Assembly: GCA_033439765.1 (NCBI GenBank)
Contig: JAULSN010000003.1
Coordinates: 248,001 to 312,000, forward strand
DNA: 64,000 nt
Reading direction: 5' to 3'
DNA from: Lasiosphaeria ovina
Lineage: Eukaryota; Ascomycota; Sordariomycetes; Sordariales; Lasiosphaeriaceae
Made by a program: the position numbers and the translations under genes. Under the pieces are notes generated by a model. It was not told the DNA's origin. It saw only the letters and a program-made list of their open reading frames with translations, and searched no databases. Below, one piece after another: positions 43,888-54,223 of this stretch; the first letter of the stretch is position 1; the number at the start of each line of letters is the position of its first letter.

Positions 43888-45219
43888 TTAGACCATGTGC
43901 CTCGGCTTTTGGCGCGGCAGCATGTCCTCGTAGCGGTGGCTCTTCATCTCCAGCTCGCCGGACCCGTTTTCGTGGTGCTGGTAATGGTGGTCGTGTGCGT
44001 AGCTCCGCCCCGACCCCGGCAGCGGGTCCGAGATCTTGATCTGGCTGTGCAGGGATGCGTTGCCGGGCTTCCGCTGCTGCAGCTGCGGCTGCGGCTGCTG
44101 CCGCCTCTTCTGACGGCGCCGCAGAATCGCGTAGACAGCGAGCACGCTCAGAGCCGCCACGCCGAGCACGGCGCCGACTCCGATGCCGATCTTGGCTGGC
44201 GTGGTTAGCTGATTGAGGGTGGACGATGACGACGAAGATGAAGCCTCGCCACTTAGTGGCGTGGCCGATGCCGACGAGGTCGAGCTTGTTGTAGCCGTTG
44301 AGGTTTCCCCCGACGTTGCGCCGGCTAATCCAGTCTCGGTTGTGCTTGATGTGGACAACTGCAAGCATGGTTAGGCCATTTCAAATGAACTGTTTGTTTA
44401 TCAAAAGGCGTGGGCGGCACTTACTGTTGAGGTGGCCGAAGAGACGGTTGACTCGGAAGCCTTGCTGGTTTCGGCAGCCGGCGCCGTTGTGGGGCTGCTT
44501 GAGGTTAGGGCGGCCGCGCTTGAGACCGGAGTGGTCGGGGCTGGCGGAGCCGGCGTCGGCGTGGTTGGCGCCGCGGTCGTTGCAGGGGCCGCAGGGGGTA
44601 GCGTGGCGGCTGCAGGTGAGATGTTAGCGTACCATTTCCCAGGCTCCAACGAGCGCCGACACTCGATCCCAACAAGCGGCGCTGGCGCCGAACTCCCACT
44701 GGTGTCACTCACTGGCACACAAGGCAGAAGCCGCCTGTACGACTGTTGCGACGTAGCTTGCTGGGCAGTTCCCAACAGCACAGTCATGGATGCCAAAGCC
44801 GAAGTCGGGGTTGCGGCACAGACATGCCAGGTCGTCCGCTGCACAGCCCGGCAAGCCTTTCGCAAGCACACTGTTGTAGCACGTTTTCTATCAGACTGTC
44901 AGTTGTCTGTCTCGAAGTTGTGAAGGTGTGAAGGTGCGGGGTTTGCAGGTGGTGATGATTAGCCAATTCGGCTCGGGGGTTTGAGCGCAACCTCCTTGCC
45001 TCCTGCAGCAGCCGACGTCTTGGATACAATATCGACGCCCGCGAAGAGCGTGCATCCGAGACGAGGGAGAAGGGGCAAAAGCCCAAAATGGAAACAAAGC
45101 GAGTTGGCAAGTGACTGACAAGAGGGAAAACATACCGCGCAAGGGTCCAGACTGTCGATGGTTTGGCCATGAACCATGGCCGCTGTTGCAAACAGCGCCA
45201 AGAACCGAAGGGCCAGCAT
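43888..45219 (-). CDS. CFEM-domain cell-surface protein, single-pass membrane
   Basis: Four exons: 45136-45219, 44713-44887, 44425-44609, 43888-44358, 304 aa. Introns: 44888-45135 (GTATGT/ATAG), 44610-44712 (GTGAGT, branch GCTAAC, GCAG), 44359-44424 (GTAAGT/GCAG). A signal peptide (1-18) precedes a CFEM domain (about 25-87) with all eight cysteines: DPCA, KTCYNS, PGCAADDLACLC, HDCAVGNC and SALC, including the Asp before ACLC that coordinates heme iron in characterised CFEM proteins. A Thr/Ser/Pro-rich, likely O-glycosylated stalk (about 88-200) leads to one transmembrane helix (about 206-228), an RRRQKRR stop-transfer and a 75-residue cytosolic tail. Most CFEM proteins are GPI-anchored or 7-TM; a type I single-pass form suggests a receptor- or sensor-like role at the wall. 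The ligand is unknown. Confidence 0.88.
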
Positions 45220-47853
45220 GGTCGAAAAAGGGCTCCCGTCGTTGAGATGTCGAGAAGTAAAAGCTGAGATGCACCGTAACTCCCGGCTCTGAAGACCGGG
45301 AGAAGGCAGAGGAAGTCGAGTTGGCCGCTCGGCTCCAGAGGCGGAGGAGGGCGCAGGGCACAGAAAAGACGGCAAAGTTCCACGCCAATTCTCAGGGGTG
45401 TGTGTGTAGGACCAAATCTCCTATTGTTGCACAATCAAGCCCATTGTCGTTCAGCTTTTCAGGTTGGATGGATGAGCATGTGCCCGTGTCGACGGCTCCG
45501 GGCAGACAGGCGGTCTAGGTGACGGTAACTCTGTGCTTGGACCGAGCAAAACAGCCAATGAGGTGGAACAGGCGGAACAAGACAGTAAGATAGGTAGGGT
45601 ACGAATATAAGGGTATGTACAAGCCAGTTGAGAAGAAGTGAACGTGGAGCGTCGCCAGCACGGGACACACAAGAAGCGGACAGAAAGCTGCTACCTCAAC
45701 CAAGAGGGCAGGCAGTTGGACGAACCGAAGAAGAGAAGGACGTAACGAAGCGAAGGTGGCGTCGCAAGAGAGGAGCCGAAAAGAAGAAGGTAAGAAGACC
45801 AAAGCTTAACATGGGAGGGCGCTGAGCGAGGTTTAAGCAAATGGGCCAAGGGACCCAAATAGAAAGGGACGGGAGTCAGGGACCCTGGAAGGTGTATTCG
45901 TACCTCCCGTCACCTCCCAAAGGCAGGTGGGTGGGTAGCCCACGATGCCACGCCCACGCCTGCCCAATCTGGGGAGCACATACGGCGGGCGCTCAGGACG
46001 ACACCCTGATGGATGGCTCTATTCTTCATTCGTCACGGCTTGGTTGATTGTGCGGCATGCAACCTGGTGGACACTGGACAGTAAGGGACTCTCTAGTGTG
46101 AGACGGAAGGAATGAGGTGGATCTGGTAAGGTCCAGTATTGCAGGTGACCGCCTGCCTGGGATGGAATTCCATGAGACTTCCCTCCAAAAGTTACCCCAT
46201 CACCATCACCCCTCCCTTTCCAATGAAGGGGAAACACCCTTGCACACCTGCGTCTACCCCTGCCAAGACCTGTAAGCCACCCACAATCTGAATGCCAAGC
46301 AGGCCCACCAAAGAGTTGCACTTGAGGGCACGCAATCCAATGGGCCTTGCGCCCACAGCTGCAAGCAGCAAGCCATGTCGATGTCGTGTCGTCGATGCTC
46401 CTCCGATTTAGGTTATCGGAAAGCTAGCTCATTTCAAGTTGTAACCTCGGGCGTGGTAGTACTTGTAGTACCGAGACATCATTATATCCCGGGCGCCAGC
46501 GCCAGTGTCGCCATCGACAAGCTGAAGACAGTCCCGACCTATTTGCCCAGGCGCCGTCACCCGATTCCATGTCTCATACATTCGGCCACCGTTAATAGAA
46601 ACGTGCTAGGTATATTGAGCCGGTACGCCGATTTTCCGGGCTCGGCGTGCTGCGAAACCTGGCTCTCCAGGCGACCTGGCCTACCTCGATATAAAGCCGC
46701 GGGACGATATTGCTGCGAGGGATAGGTTGCCTTCTCAGACGTCGCTTACCTACGTGTTCCGTTGGCGCAGCGCATTCTTGGGGCAACTGCGACGCGGTGT
46801 TTGGGGGTAAGACCAAGGCATCTTGGCCGACTCGGTTTAGATTTTGAGAATTCCGACACGTCAACGTGCTCCTCCCATCCATAGCCGGAGCATGGCGTCG
46901 TCTTTGATCCCGAAATTTGCCAGGCTCTCCATTTTCTGCGCAAGATTGGGTCGTGAAGGTAGGTCAGGACTACCCTTCACCATTTCAAGAGTTTGTGGTT
47001 GCCATCCGACTTCACGGAGATCTGCACAGGGGTCAACAATCTCAGCCACGCCTTGGGGTCACCACGAATTAGAGGCCGCCATTTTGGCTTTTCCCGACAA
47101 GGGGCCTCAGCGGTACTGAGGGGAAGGAAACAGGGGCGGATTTTGGACCCCTCTGTGCCTTCCGCAATGGATTTCCTCCGGACACGGATGCAAATCGGCT
47201 CTAAAAGAGCAGTGGAGAGAGGTCTTGACCACCGCCAGTCTCCGAGTCTCAACTCTCAAGAGCACAGGACCAGGACGGCCCGGGAACGAACGTCGCGGAT
47301 TGAGACATTCCGTCGGATGTCTGTATGTCCACTTCTCACGCCCAACAACCAGTCGTGGATGACTGCGTTGTGAAAAGGAGAGGCCACCTCAGCGCTACCT
47401 TAGCCTCCCAGAGTACGTAAACTGTCACCCGTCACTCATCCCACCCGCCGTTGTTAGGTCTGTTTCAGAAAAACCCGACTTGAGCGGATAACTCCCGCCT
47501 TTTCGGCAGCCACATGCTGGAAGCTCAATTGGCAGCGCTAGACCGAGGCAATCGTCTCCCATTCGACGTCGGTCTTGGTCGCATTTTGGTCCCTTCTTCA
47601 CGCTCACGGCCCCCAATGACAGACACGAGTATCCATTTGGAGTCTCGAGGTTGCCGGTATCCGACCGACTCCCGTTGCTGACGCGAGCAACGGTCAAGGA
47701 AATCCGAGAAACGACGTACTCTAGAGGCTAGGTCATTGTTTCACGCACACGCACACGCAGCCTGACAGGTCTCCTGCAGCTGGGCGAGCGTGTTTGTCGG
47801 TGCATTTAATTTTAGGTTCAATCCCGCACGCCTTCTTGTCGCAACCAGAGACA
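45220..47853. other. Gene-poor region upstream of the CFEM gene
   Basis: 2.6 kb without a convincing gene. Several 90-150 codon frames overlap on opposite strands with no shared coding bias or domain. The first 600 bp is the CFEM promoter. Confidence 0.5.
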
Positions 47854-48098
47854 CAATCCAATCCCTGAATGTTTGTTGGCGTGGTACTTTCCAAGTTCCA
47901 AATGGCCTTAGCATCTTACGACTCGCCGTAAAGGTTTTTCGCTAAGGGAGGTAATAGCTATTTGAATCCCTATTTTGGAATCCTAGAGGTCTATTCCTTC
48001 TCTAGAAATACCTATTAAAGACCCTTCCTGGCCGGTCCATTTGTTATTTTCTTTTCCTTCGTAAGTACCACGCCAACAAACATTCAAGGATTGGATTG
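47854..48098. mobile_element. MITE copy A (245 bp, long terminal inverted repeats)
   Basis: Left end CAATCCAATCCCTGAATGTT and right end (reverse complement) CAATCCAATCCTTGAATGTT continue as inverted repeats for about 36 bp with one mismatch. The right end is followed by TA (48099-48100) and the left is preceded by CA, consistent with a TA duplication that lost one copy to a transition. The AT-rich interior has no ORF. It is related to the copy at 26792-27073. Confidence 0.8.
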
Positions 48099-48100
48099 TA

Positions 48101-49411
48101 GAGAGCACCTCACTCAGCAGAGGCACAGAAGTCAGTCTCCCTTACGAAAAACCGCCAGCAGCCAACACTGCTGCCCGCCGCCGCCCCACCAAGCCATCGT
48201 CCCCCTGAGTATGGAGGCGCAGGAACCCGAGAGGCGTCTGCATTTCCACATTCTCCCAACGCCGGCGGTCAATTGATCCTCCACCGCAATCCTCGTACTG
48301 GGGTGAGCAGGAGTGCTCACCCATCTCATCGCCGCGGTTCTCTTATCGGAGAGGAGCCAATCGCTGTCAACTAACGACGTCGTTGTTTCAGGACTCAGGG
48401 GCACGCCCGTCCATAAACCCCACATTCAGCGCATGGGCAGCCCAGAACATAAGCTCTGCCATCACCAACAAGCCAACAGAAGATCCATCCTCTGGGCACT
48501 TCACTCTCCTCCACGGATATTTGCTCGTTTTGCCCAAATAAGCCCCCGCACCCATCCAGTACCTGTGATAGATTGCCAGTGGGTGTGCTTGGGGGTGCTG
48601 CGGGGTTGGTCGGAGCCGGGGTCTCGGAGCTGGCTTGGTGCCTGCGCCACGGTCTGGGGCGGCTACGAAATTACTTCAATGCTGCTCGGGTCTCCCCGCT
48701 TCGTCGTCCCAGGTCACGGCATGATCGACCCAGAAGAAGATCAGATGTATTCGTGAATCCTTGCATAGGTATGTGACGAATGACGAGGATGCAGCAAATC
48801 GCATTCTCTTTGTCGCCAACACCCACGCTCCTGCCATCCATTTTAATGCCCGTTGCAAAGTGGCCTGGTGAGAGCACACAGACGCTTCGGGGAGACGGAC
48901 ACTCGGCAGCTCAAGAGCCTTCACAGGAACCGCGGGTGGTTGGCGGCACACATTGTACTCTTCGCTGCTGCAGGTCCAACGCCACAGGAGAACCTTACGG
49001 GATGAATAAGATATTCTTGTCGAATTGCGGCTCAAGTGACTAACTTGCGTATTATATCCGGGTTTAAACCCCTTTCGCCGCCTGCATCCCTTGGTAGCGT
49101 ATCCGCCGCCACAAAGTAAAATGTGTGTGTGCTTACTTATGGACTCGGCTGCACATGTACGTACGTGCTTACCTACCTACGTAACAAATTAAGAGCTGAA
49201 GTCGTATCTGTCGACGTGTGGCTCGTGGAATGCTACCCACGTCTGAACATCCAAGAATAGCTCTCAAGGGATCATCCTCAAGGCCTTGCTCATACTGTTG
49301 ATCAATATACGAATAGAGGGTCACCGGGATGAGACCCGGCTAGACGGCCATGTTGAGTATCTGCTGTTTCCCGAATTCAAGCAAAGCCGCTTGGAGCACA
49401 CGCCGCAGAGA
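48101..49411. other. Spacer between MITE copy A and the Tc1 element
   Basis: No gene is recognised. Frames of 60-147 codons on both strands overlap and carry no domain. TACGTACGTGCTTACCTACCTACGTA-type repeats occur near 49155-49182. Confidence 0.45.
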
Positions 49412-50719
49412 TACAATCGGGTACCAAAAGTCTTGCGCCACTTACACACCAAAAAAGCCACCAAATCCATGGTTGGCCAAAATGACCCTCTACCTTCAAG
49501 GTGAAAAATCTTCACCATCTCTTCATCTTTTTCTTCCTTTTCAACTGCAAAATAGTCGGCATTCATTTCGAAGAGCTTCAGAACGGAGCTTTCAGAACAA
49601 AAAAGGGCCCAGATTTGGGCTCTCCACATCTTCGGAGCGACTGCAACCACCATTTTCGCGCAAGTGGGGGTCGGCAGGTCCACTGTCAACAGGACTATAC
49701 AAAAAGTAACGCAAAACCTGGCCAATGGCCTCGAAAACCCATTCGGCTCAAAGCCTAGAAGCGGGCGCCCAAAGAAGCTCGATGACCGGGCGAATCGAAG
49801 GCTGATTCGTCATATAACGCTGTCTCGAACAGACACCCTTGCAGCCCTCGGAACGCCCTTAAAGTCTGGGTACAACATCAACCGTTCAACGGTCCGGAGG
49901 CTCCTCAAGGAAGCCAACAAAGGTCGCCGGCGTGCCCGCAAGAAGCCCTGGGTGTCCCCCAAGAACAAGAAGAAGCGCCTAGTCTTCCGCCGTGTCAATA
50001 AATACACTGCCTGGCCCCTGATCTGTTGGTCAGATGAAGCATACTTCGAAGTCGGGGAAGACGGCCGTTCGATCTATGTTACACGGTCCCCGAGCGAGGA
50101 ATATCGCCCTGACTGTCTACAACCGACCTTCAAGAGCGGCCGCACGAAAGTGGGTGTGTGGGGATGTTTTATGGGCCCTGAAAAAGGGCCCATTGTTATA
50201 CTTCCTCAGGGGACCCGTCTAAACCGTCAGGAATACACCGATCAGATCTTTATTCCTCATTTCCTTCCTTTCTACAGCCAAATGAAGGAGAAGTACGGTC
50301 ACGGCGTTCAAATACAAGAGGATGGAGCTACATATTACCACCACGGGTTCCTGGGTCTTTTGAAGAAGGCTTTCGACGTCAGGATGCTTAACTGGCCGCC
50401 GCAAAGCCCGGATCTCTCGCCCATTGAGAATCTATGGCACTGGATGAAGCTCAAAATAGGGGCACGAAGGCACAGGATTAAAAACGTTACGCAGATGGCG
50501 CAGGCTATTGAGGAGGTTTGGGCGGAAATTACACCTGAAGTCATGATGAAATTGGTGAATTCTATGCGCAAAAGGATGGATTTACTTGGGCAGTCAAAGG
50601 GGGGGCCGATCAAATATTGAATGAGGATCATTTTGGCCTCAAATTGATGAAGTTGTGATTTTTTGGAAGAAAAGGGGGGGTGTAAGTGGGTAGCGCAACA
50701 CTTTTGGTACCCGATTGTA
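49412..50719 (+). mobile_element. Tc1/mariner (Tc1, DD34E) DNA transposon
   Basis: A 1304-bp element (49414-50717) flanked by TA on both sides (49412-49413, 50718-50719). Terminal inverted repeats begin CAATCGGGTACCAAAAGT and extend about 40 bp; they differ by one C/G change and a 4-bp indel. Internal transposase on the plus strand. Confidence 0.9.
49556..50620 (+). pseudogene. Tc1-family transposase, no in-frame start codon
   Basis: Open frame of 354 codons. Homologous sequence starts at about 49559 (SAFISKSFRTELSEQKRAQI, an N-terminal HTH region), followed by a GRPKK hinge. Counting from the GTG at 49664, the DDE triad is D124 (WSDEAYF), D220 (EDGA) and E255 (SPIENLW), 34 residues between the last two, and all are intact. 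The frame is closed by TAG at 49553-49555 with no ATG before the first catalytic Asp. The sequence AAAATAGTCGGC differs by one extra base from a normal ATG context at the expected start. The core is otherwise undamaged, so the loss looks recent; activity would need an upstream splice or non-AUG start. Confidence 0.7.
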
Positions 50720-51669
50720 CATGACCATCATGCAACGGCCATGCCGACACGTGAAGGCAATTTGACGGCAGCCCTCCCAGGCCAGCCGGCCGTCGGCCTG
50801 GGCCCCTTCCTCCGGTGTGCCGCCCATGGCTCTGTATAACGACGGCCTTAGTAGGAGGCCCGTCACATGCGGTCTGGGTGTGGTCGCGGAGCAAGGCCGC
50901 ATACTACCTACTTCTGTGATTGAAATTGACTAAAGTCGTTCATCTCTGGGAAGTTGTCCAAGATAGGGTGGCAAGAGAAAGCACATCCAATATTTAGGTT
51001 CAACATATGATACTGTTCATGTTTGCAAAGTCCAAAGTGAGGCCCGTTACCCGGGCAACTGTCCCCTCCATCACACCTGAGGGGTGGCTGCATTTTGAAT
51101 CAAAGATGAACGGATCAACCTCTGAATACGAAGATCTACCAAACCAAGCAGTGGTACAATAGAGATGGCAATCCAACTATCATGATGAAACTTAGAGTGT
51201 TTGTAATGAATATTCGTACAATTGAATGAGAATAAATTAGCCGAGAAGAGCCTTACGAGGCATTCAAATCAGGGAGATAGACCTCTAGGATTCTATATCA
51301 GGGACTCTAAAAACGTACCACCTCGCTCGGCATGAACTCCTAGGGCGAACTGTGAAGCAATTTACCTTCGTACCGAAGCAATCCATCACCGCCTGGGCCG
51401 AGTAGTTCAACGCCTTCCGAAAGCCGGCTCGCGGGTCCGCTCCGTTGCGGATACACGTCGGCCGGCGGGTCTTGGTGTTGTAATTTTTCTTTGCAAATCC
51501 GCCTGGGAAGGAAGTAAGTGGAACTACGGAGCCGGAAGACTCTGGAAGGGGGCCAGGCAAGGTGGCTCCGCAGTCGCACAGCCCACACACGATCTTTTCA
51601 AACCAGGAGCGTGGGCTGAAGAGTAGAATTCCGTCTCGCTTGACTCAACTACTGTTCCACAACAGAAAA
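50720..51669. other. Spacer between Tc1 element and tRNA-Met
   Basis: Mostly AT-rich with no firm gene. A minus-strand frame at 51285-51590 has a short stretch with coding-like composition and is listed as a possible remnant. Confidence 0.45.
51285..51590 (-). pseudogene. Possible remnant of a small cysteine-containing protein gene
   Basis: A minus-strand frame of 101 codons. The middle part (KKNYNTKTRRPTCIRNGADP followed by a helical segment ending in MDCFGTK) is GC-rich and reads like protein. A GTAAAT splice-donor-like site follows FGTK. There is no signal peptide, the start is uncertain and the tRNA gene begins 80 bp upstream, so a complete gene is unlikely. I recognise no family. Confidence 0.2.
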
Positions 51670-51761
51670 AGCCCTTGTAGCTTAGAGGTAGAGCATCAGT
51701 CTCATAGCTTAAGCAACTACGAGAGCGATCTGAGTACGCTGGTTCGATTCCAGCCAAAGGC
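51670..51761 (+). tRNA. Elongator tRNA-Met (CAU) with a 21-nt intron
   Basis: The cloverleaf folds: acceptor GCCCTTG/CAAAGGC with one C-A mismatch (position 4-69), D arm GCTTAGAGGTAGAGC, anticodon stem TCAG/CTGA with the usual U-U pair below the loop. Anticodon CAT is at 51702-51704, T arm GCTGG-TTCGATT-CCAGC, discriminator A at 51761. The intron 51706-51726 sits one base 3' of the anticodon, the canonical position. CAT with this T arm and acceptor fits elongator rather than initiator tRNA. Confidence 0.88.
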
Positions 51762-52094
51762 ATTTGCTTCCTTCTTTCTTTTTGAAGCACATTTATGCCG
51801 CTAATGAAGAGAGTGGTGGTAGTCATGGAAGCTTGTTTTGCGTTTTTTTTGGGGCTGTATCGGCTAGGGTCGTTTGAGAACATTGGGCAGTTGCTCTCTT
51901 TTGATGAACGGTAAGCATTTATTGTGTTGGGAGAAAATGATATGATTACCCTTGGTGAAGATACCGGTAGTATAGCTAGTTACAACAAAAATTAGGAGCA
52001 GAACTCAATGTGATAGAGTTACCTAGGTAGGTAGTAGATACCTTACCTAGTAACAACATATATCCCTATTATTCACGGACTTTTGTTGCCTCTC
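51762..52094. other. Spacer between tRNA-Met and the small Cys-rich gene
   Basis: A pol III terminator-like T run (TTCTTTCTTTTTG) lies just after the tRNA at about 51773-51785, and a longer one (CGTTTTTTTTGG) at 51841-51852. No gene is seen. Confidence 0.5.
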
Positions 52095-52319
52095 CTACTC
52101 TTCGGCATCCTGGGGCTTAGGTTTGGTGATACACGTCCGCGGGGCATTTGAATAGACGAGGTGGCTCTCACAGAAGTTTTGAGCATCTTTGCGGTGTCTC
52201 TTCGTGATGGGCGTGCACCTCACGTTGGTCCCCTGACGCTCCTCACACTGCACGAACTCCATCTCCTTCTTGCATTGGCAAGTGTATTTGATGTAGTACG
52301 ACGTGCAAATTTTGGGTCT
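52095..52319 (-). CDS. Small cysteine-rich fungal protein (C-terminal exon)
   Basis: Minus-strand frame of 74 codons ending at the TAG at 52095, beginning RPKICTSYYIKYTC. Seven cysteines (positions 5, 14, 16, 25, 35, 50, 63 of this exon) with aromatic and charged spacing (YTCQCKKEMEFVQCEERQGT, then NFCESHLV) resemble the short Cys-rich hypothetical proteins common in Pezizomycotina, some of which bind metal. A splice acceptor (GCGACAG) sits directly before the exon, so the start codon is probably in a short upstream exon within 52320-52560 that I could not fix. It is not a secreted type unless the missing exon supplies a signal peptide. Function unknown. Confidence 0.5.
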   Translation of the reverse strand, partial: RPKICTSYYIKYTCQCKKEMEFVQCEERQGTNVRCTPITKRHRKDAQNFCESHLVYSNAPRTCITKPKPQDAEE

Positions 52320-52846
52320 CTGTCGCCGAGTTGAGTAAATGGACGCCAGAAGCCGCGTGCTTGGATGGGTAAGTTAGCATGGGCATTTTATACTCGATAG
52401 TGCCTCGATTCCTCGAGCAATCCCATAAACCGTGAACACGGACTCATTGGGTACTTAACTGGGCTGTTCAGAGGAAGAGGAGAGGGCGGGGATTGAGAAA
52501 GAAGAGAGCATCACTGGCAACCCGAAGAAACGAACAGGAAATGAATCTGGTCTGAGGTACGGAGTGCATGTTTATTACTACAATACCAACGTAACAATAA
52601 GAACTTACGAAGAATTGGTACTCCTAGGCGAAGTTGGGCGGCCCTGGCAATTACCCTAACCCTGACTGTCCGCCACAGTGCCAAGAAAGCTGCAAGTCAC
52701 GTGCAGCTCCCGGACCCGCAACACATCAGGTCATTCAATGTTGGAAGCTCCAATTTGAACATCATCAAACCGCGCACTCCCCGATCGCTGCACGACGCTC
52801 TCCGCTCCACCATTCGATTCGAGCCGTCTCGGACACCTCTCTCAAA
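52320..52846. promoter_or_regulatory. Divergent spacer between the Cys-rich gene and COX VIIa
   Basis: It probably holds the first exon and promoter of the Cys-rich gene and the COX VIIa promoter. No other gene is seen. Confidence 0.4.
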
Positions 52847-53343
52847 ATGGCGATCAAGCCCATCACCGGCGTACGTACTGTCGCTTTGTGCTGCAGCGCC
52901 AATGGGCTGCCCAATTGCGGCTCCCGCCCGCCGAAACACAGAGCTGACCTGACCCTAGATGCTTCGCAACCGCCTTATCGTCAACCTGAGCGTTGCCCTT
53001 GGTGAGTTTCCACGCGATATGCTTCAATATAAAATTTGCACAACTGGGCTGTGGGAGACGTCGCCTGGGTGCCCAAACTCGGCTACTGCTAGCCACCAGC
53101 TCGCGAACAAACAGCACGCTAACCTCGGCTACACAGGCGTTGGAGTCGTCTTTGGCGAACTCTTCTGGTACGGCTCTCCCTGAGAACTCGGTATCCCCGA
53201 AAATTGTGTCGTCATGGGATTTGTCCCGGGGAGCTCTAACATGCAATGCTGACAGGCGCGGCTACCACCTGCCGCGGACTGCGGCCCGCGACAACTACTA
53301 CAAGGCGCTGGAGGAGAAGCGTGCCGAGAGGGCGGGCGTTTGA
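52847..53343 (+). CDS. COX9: Cytochrome c oxidase subunit VIIa (yeast COX9-like)
   Basis: Four tiny exons: 52847-52870, 52959-53001, 53137-53167, 53256-53343, 61 aa. Donors are GTACGT, GTGAGT and GTACGG; acceptors CCTAG, ACACAG and GACAG; branches CTGAC, GCTAAC and GCTGAC. Splicing gives MAIKPITGMLRNRLIVNLS, then a single transmembrane helix (about 15-34), then a charged C-terminus. The N-terminal MAIKPITGML is the hallmark of the fungal subunit. It is a nuclear-encoded, single-pass inner-membrane subunit of complex IV without a cleaved presequence. No single frame exceeds a few dozen codons, so simple ORF calling would miss it. Confidence 0.92.
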
Positions 53344-53673
53344 GACGACTTAGTGGCCATGCTGGGCATGTTGGGCGGTGGTCGAGCCAAACGTACATAA
53401 GAAGCAGATATTGGGGGAAGGCTTCGTAGAGAGAGGAGAGAGGAGAGACGGCTCGCCGTGTGTATGCATATGGACCGGATAGACAGGAAACCGGGCAATT
53501 GAGTTGGAACCAAGAATCTTCAACCTCTTTTCTCTTGTGGTTGTCAATTGAAGAAACCCAGAACGGCCATATCACGAAGTGTCTACTGTAACTCTGCCAC
53601 GAGCGACGGCCATTCACAAAATGCTGGGGTTCACGATGCCTTTTAAATGGGCGATATGCCATAGAAGACAGCT
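53344..53673. other. Convergent 3' spacer between COX VIIa and SOM1
   Basis: 330 bp with no gene; a GAGAGAGGAGAGAGGAGAGA purine repeat lies at 53429-53449. Confidence 0.5.
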
Positions 53674-54160
53674 TTATTGTTCTTTCCATGGAACTGGGGG
53701 GTTATCTTTTGGATCATGCATCCAATGAACTCCCAGCGGAGCTTTCGTGGTAGGTGACGCTACGGTGGAAGCTGCTCCCGCGGCAGCGGCGGCTTCTGTT
53801 CCTTCCCAGGCGGTCGTCTCGACCATAAATTTGCCGTTTTTGCTCTGGCACCTGTGCGGACCACGACCAGCTCTAGTCAGCAAGACAAACCCACAAATCA
53901 ATCTGGCGACCATCCCGAACAGAAGACTGTCGCGTTGCTCACCTGCGAAACCAGCGCTGGACGGGCCAGCACTTGACTGGGCTGTGGTGCATCTCGGGGC
54001 GGGGCACGTGGCAGTCGTACTGCACCAGGCCGAGCAGCTCGCAGTCGTTGGCCAGATCGATCCTCCGCCCGTCCGCCGTCTTGCGCACCTTCCCATCTGG
54101 CCCGATCTGCACCTGCAAAGGCAGCTGCCCGGCCGGAAAGCCGTGCGACGGTGGTGGCAT
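53674..54160 (-). CDS. SOM1: Mitochondrial inner-membrane peptidase complex protein Som1
   Basis: Two exons, 53943-54160 and 53674-53851, 131 aa. The intron (53852-53942) has GTGAGC, branch GCTGACTAG and CACAG. The core (about residues 33-90) has the Som1 pattern: DLANDCELLGLVQYDC, then SPVKCWPVQRWFRRC and KFMVETTAWEG, with conserved cysteines in a CX9C-like spacing. Som1 is a small subunit of the inner-membrane peptidase (Imp1/Imp2) that matures intermembrane-space proteins. The start at 54160 is preferred over an in-frame ATG at 54328 because the extra residues look non-coding and would overlap the divergent gene at 54224. Confidence 0.88.
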
Positions 54161-54223
54161 TGGGGGCTGCGAGCGAGGGTGCCGTCGCGTAGCGTAGGGT
54201 GAGCGGGTAAGCAACAACGGAAG
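54161..54223. promoter_or_regulatory. 63-bp divergent start-to-start interval (SOM1 / XRCC2-like)
   Basis: Only 63 bp separate the two start codons, so the core promoters must be shared or lie within the neighbour's transcribed region. No TATA box is seen. Confidence 0.6.

Noticed and set aside
46993..47373. 126-codon plus-strand ORF in the gene-poor region
   Set aside because: No recognisable motif and composition like the surrounding non-coding DNA.
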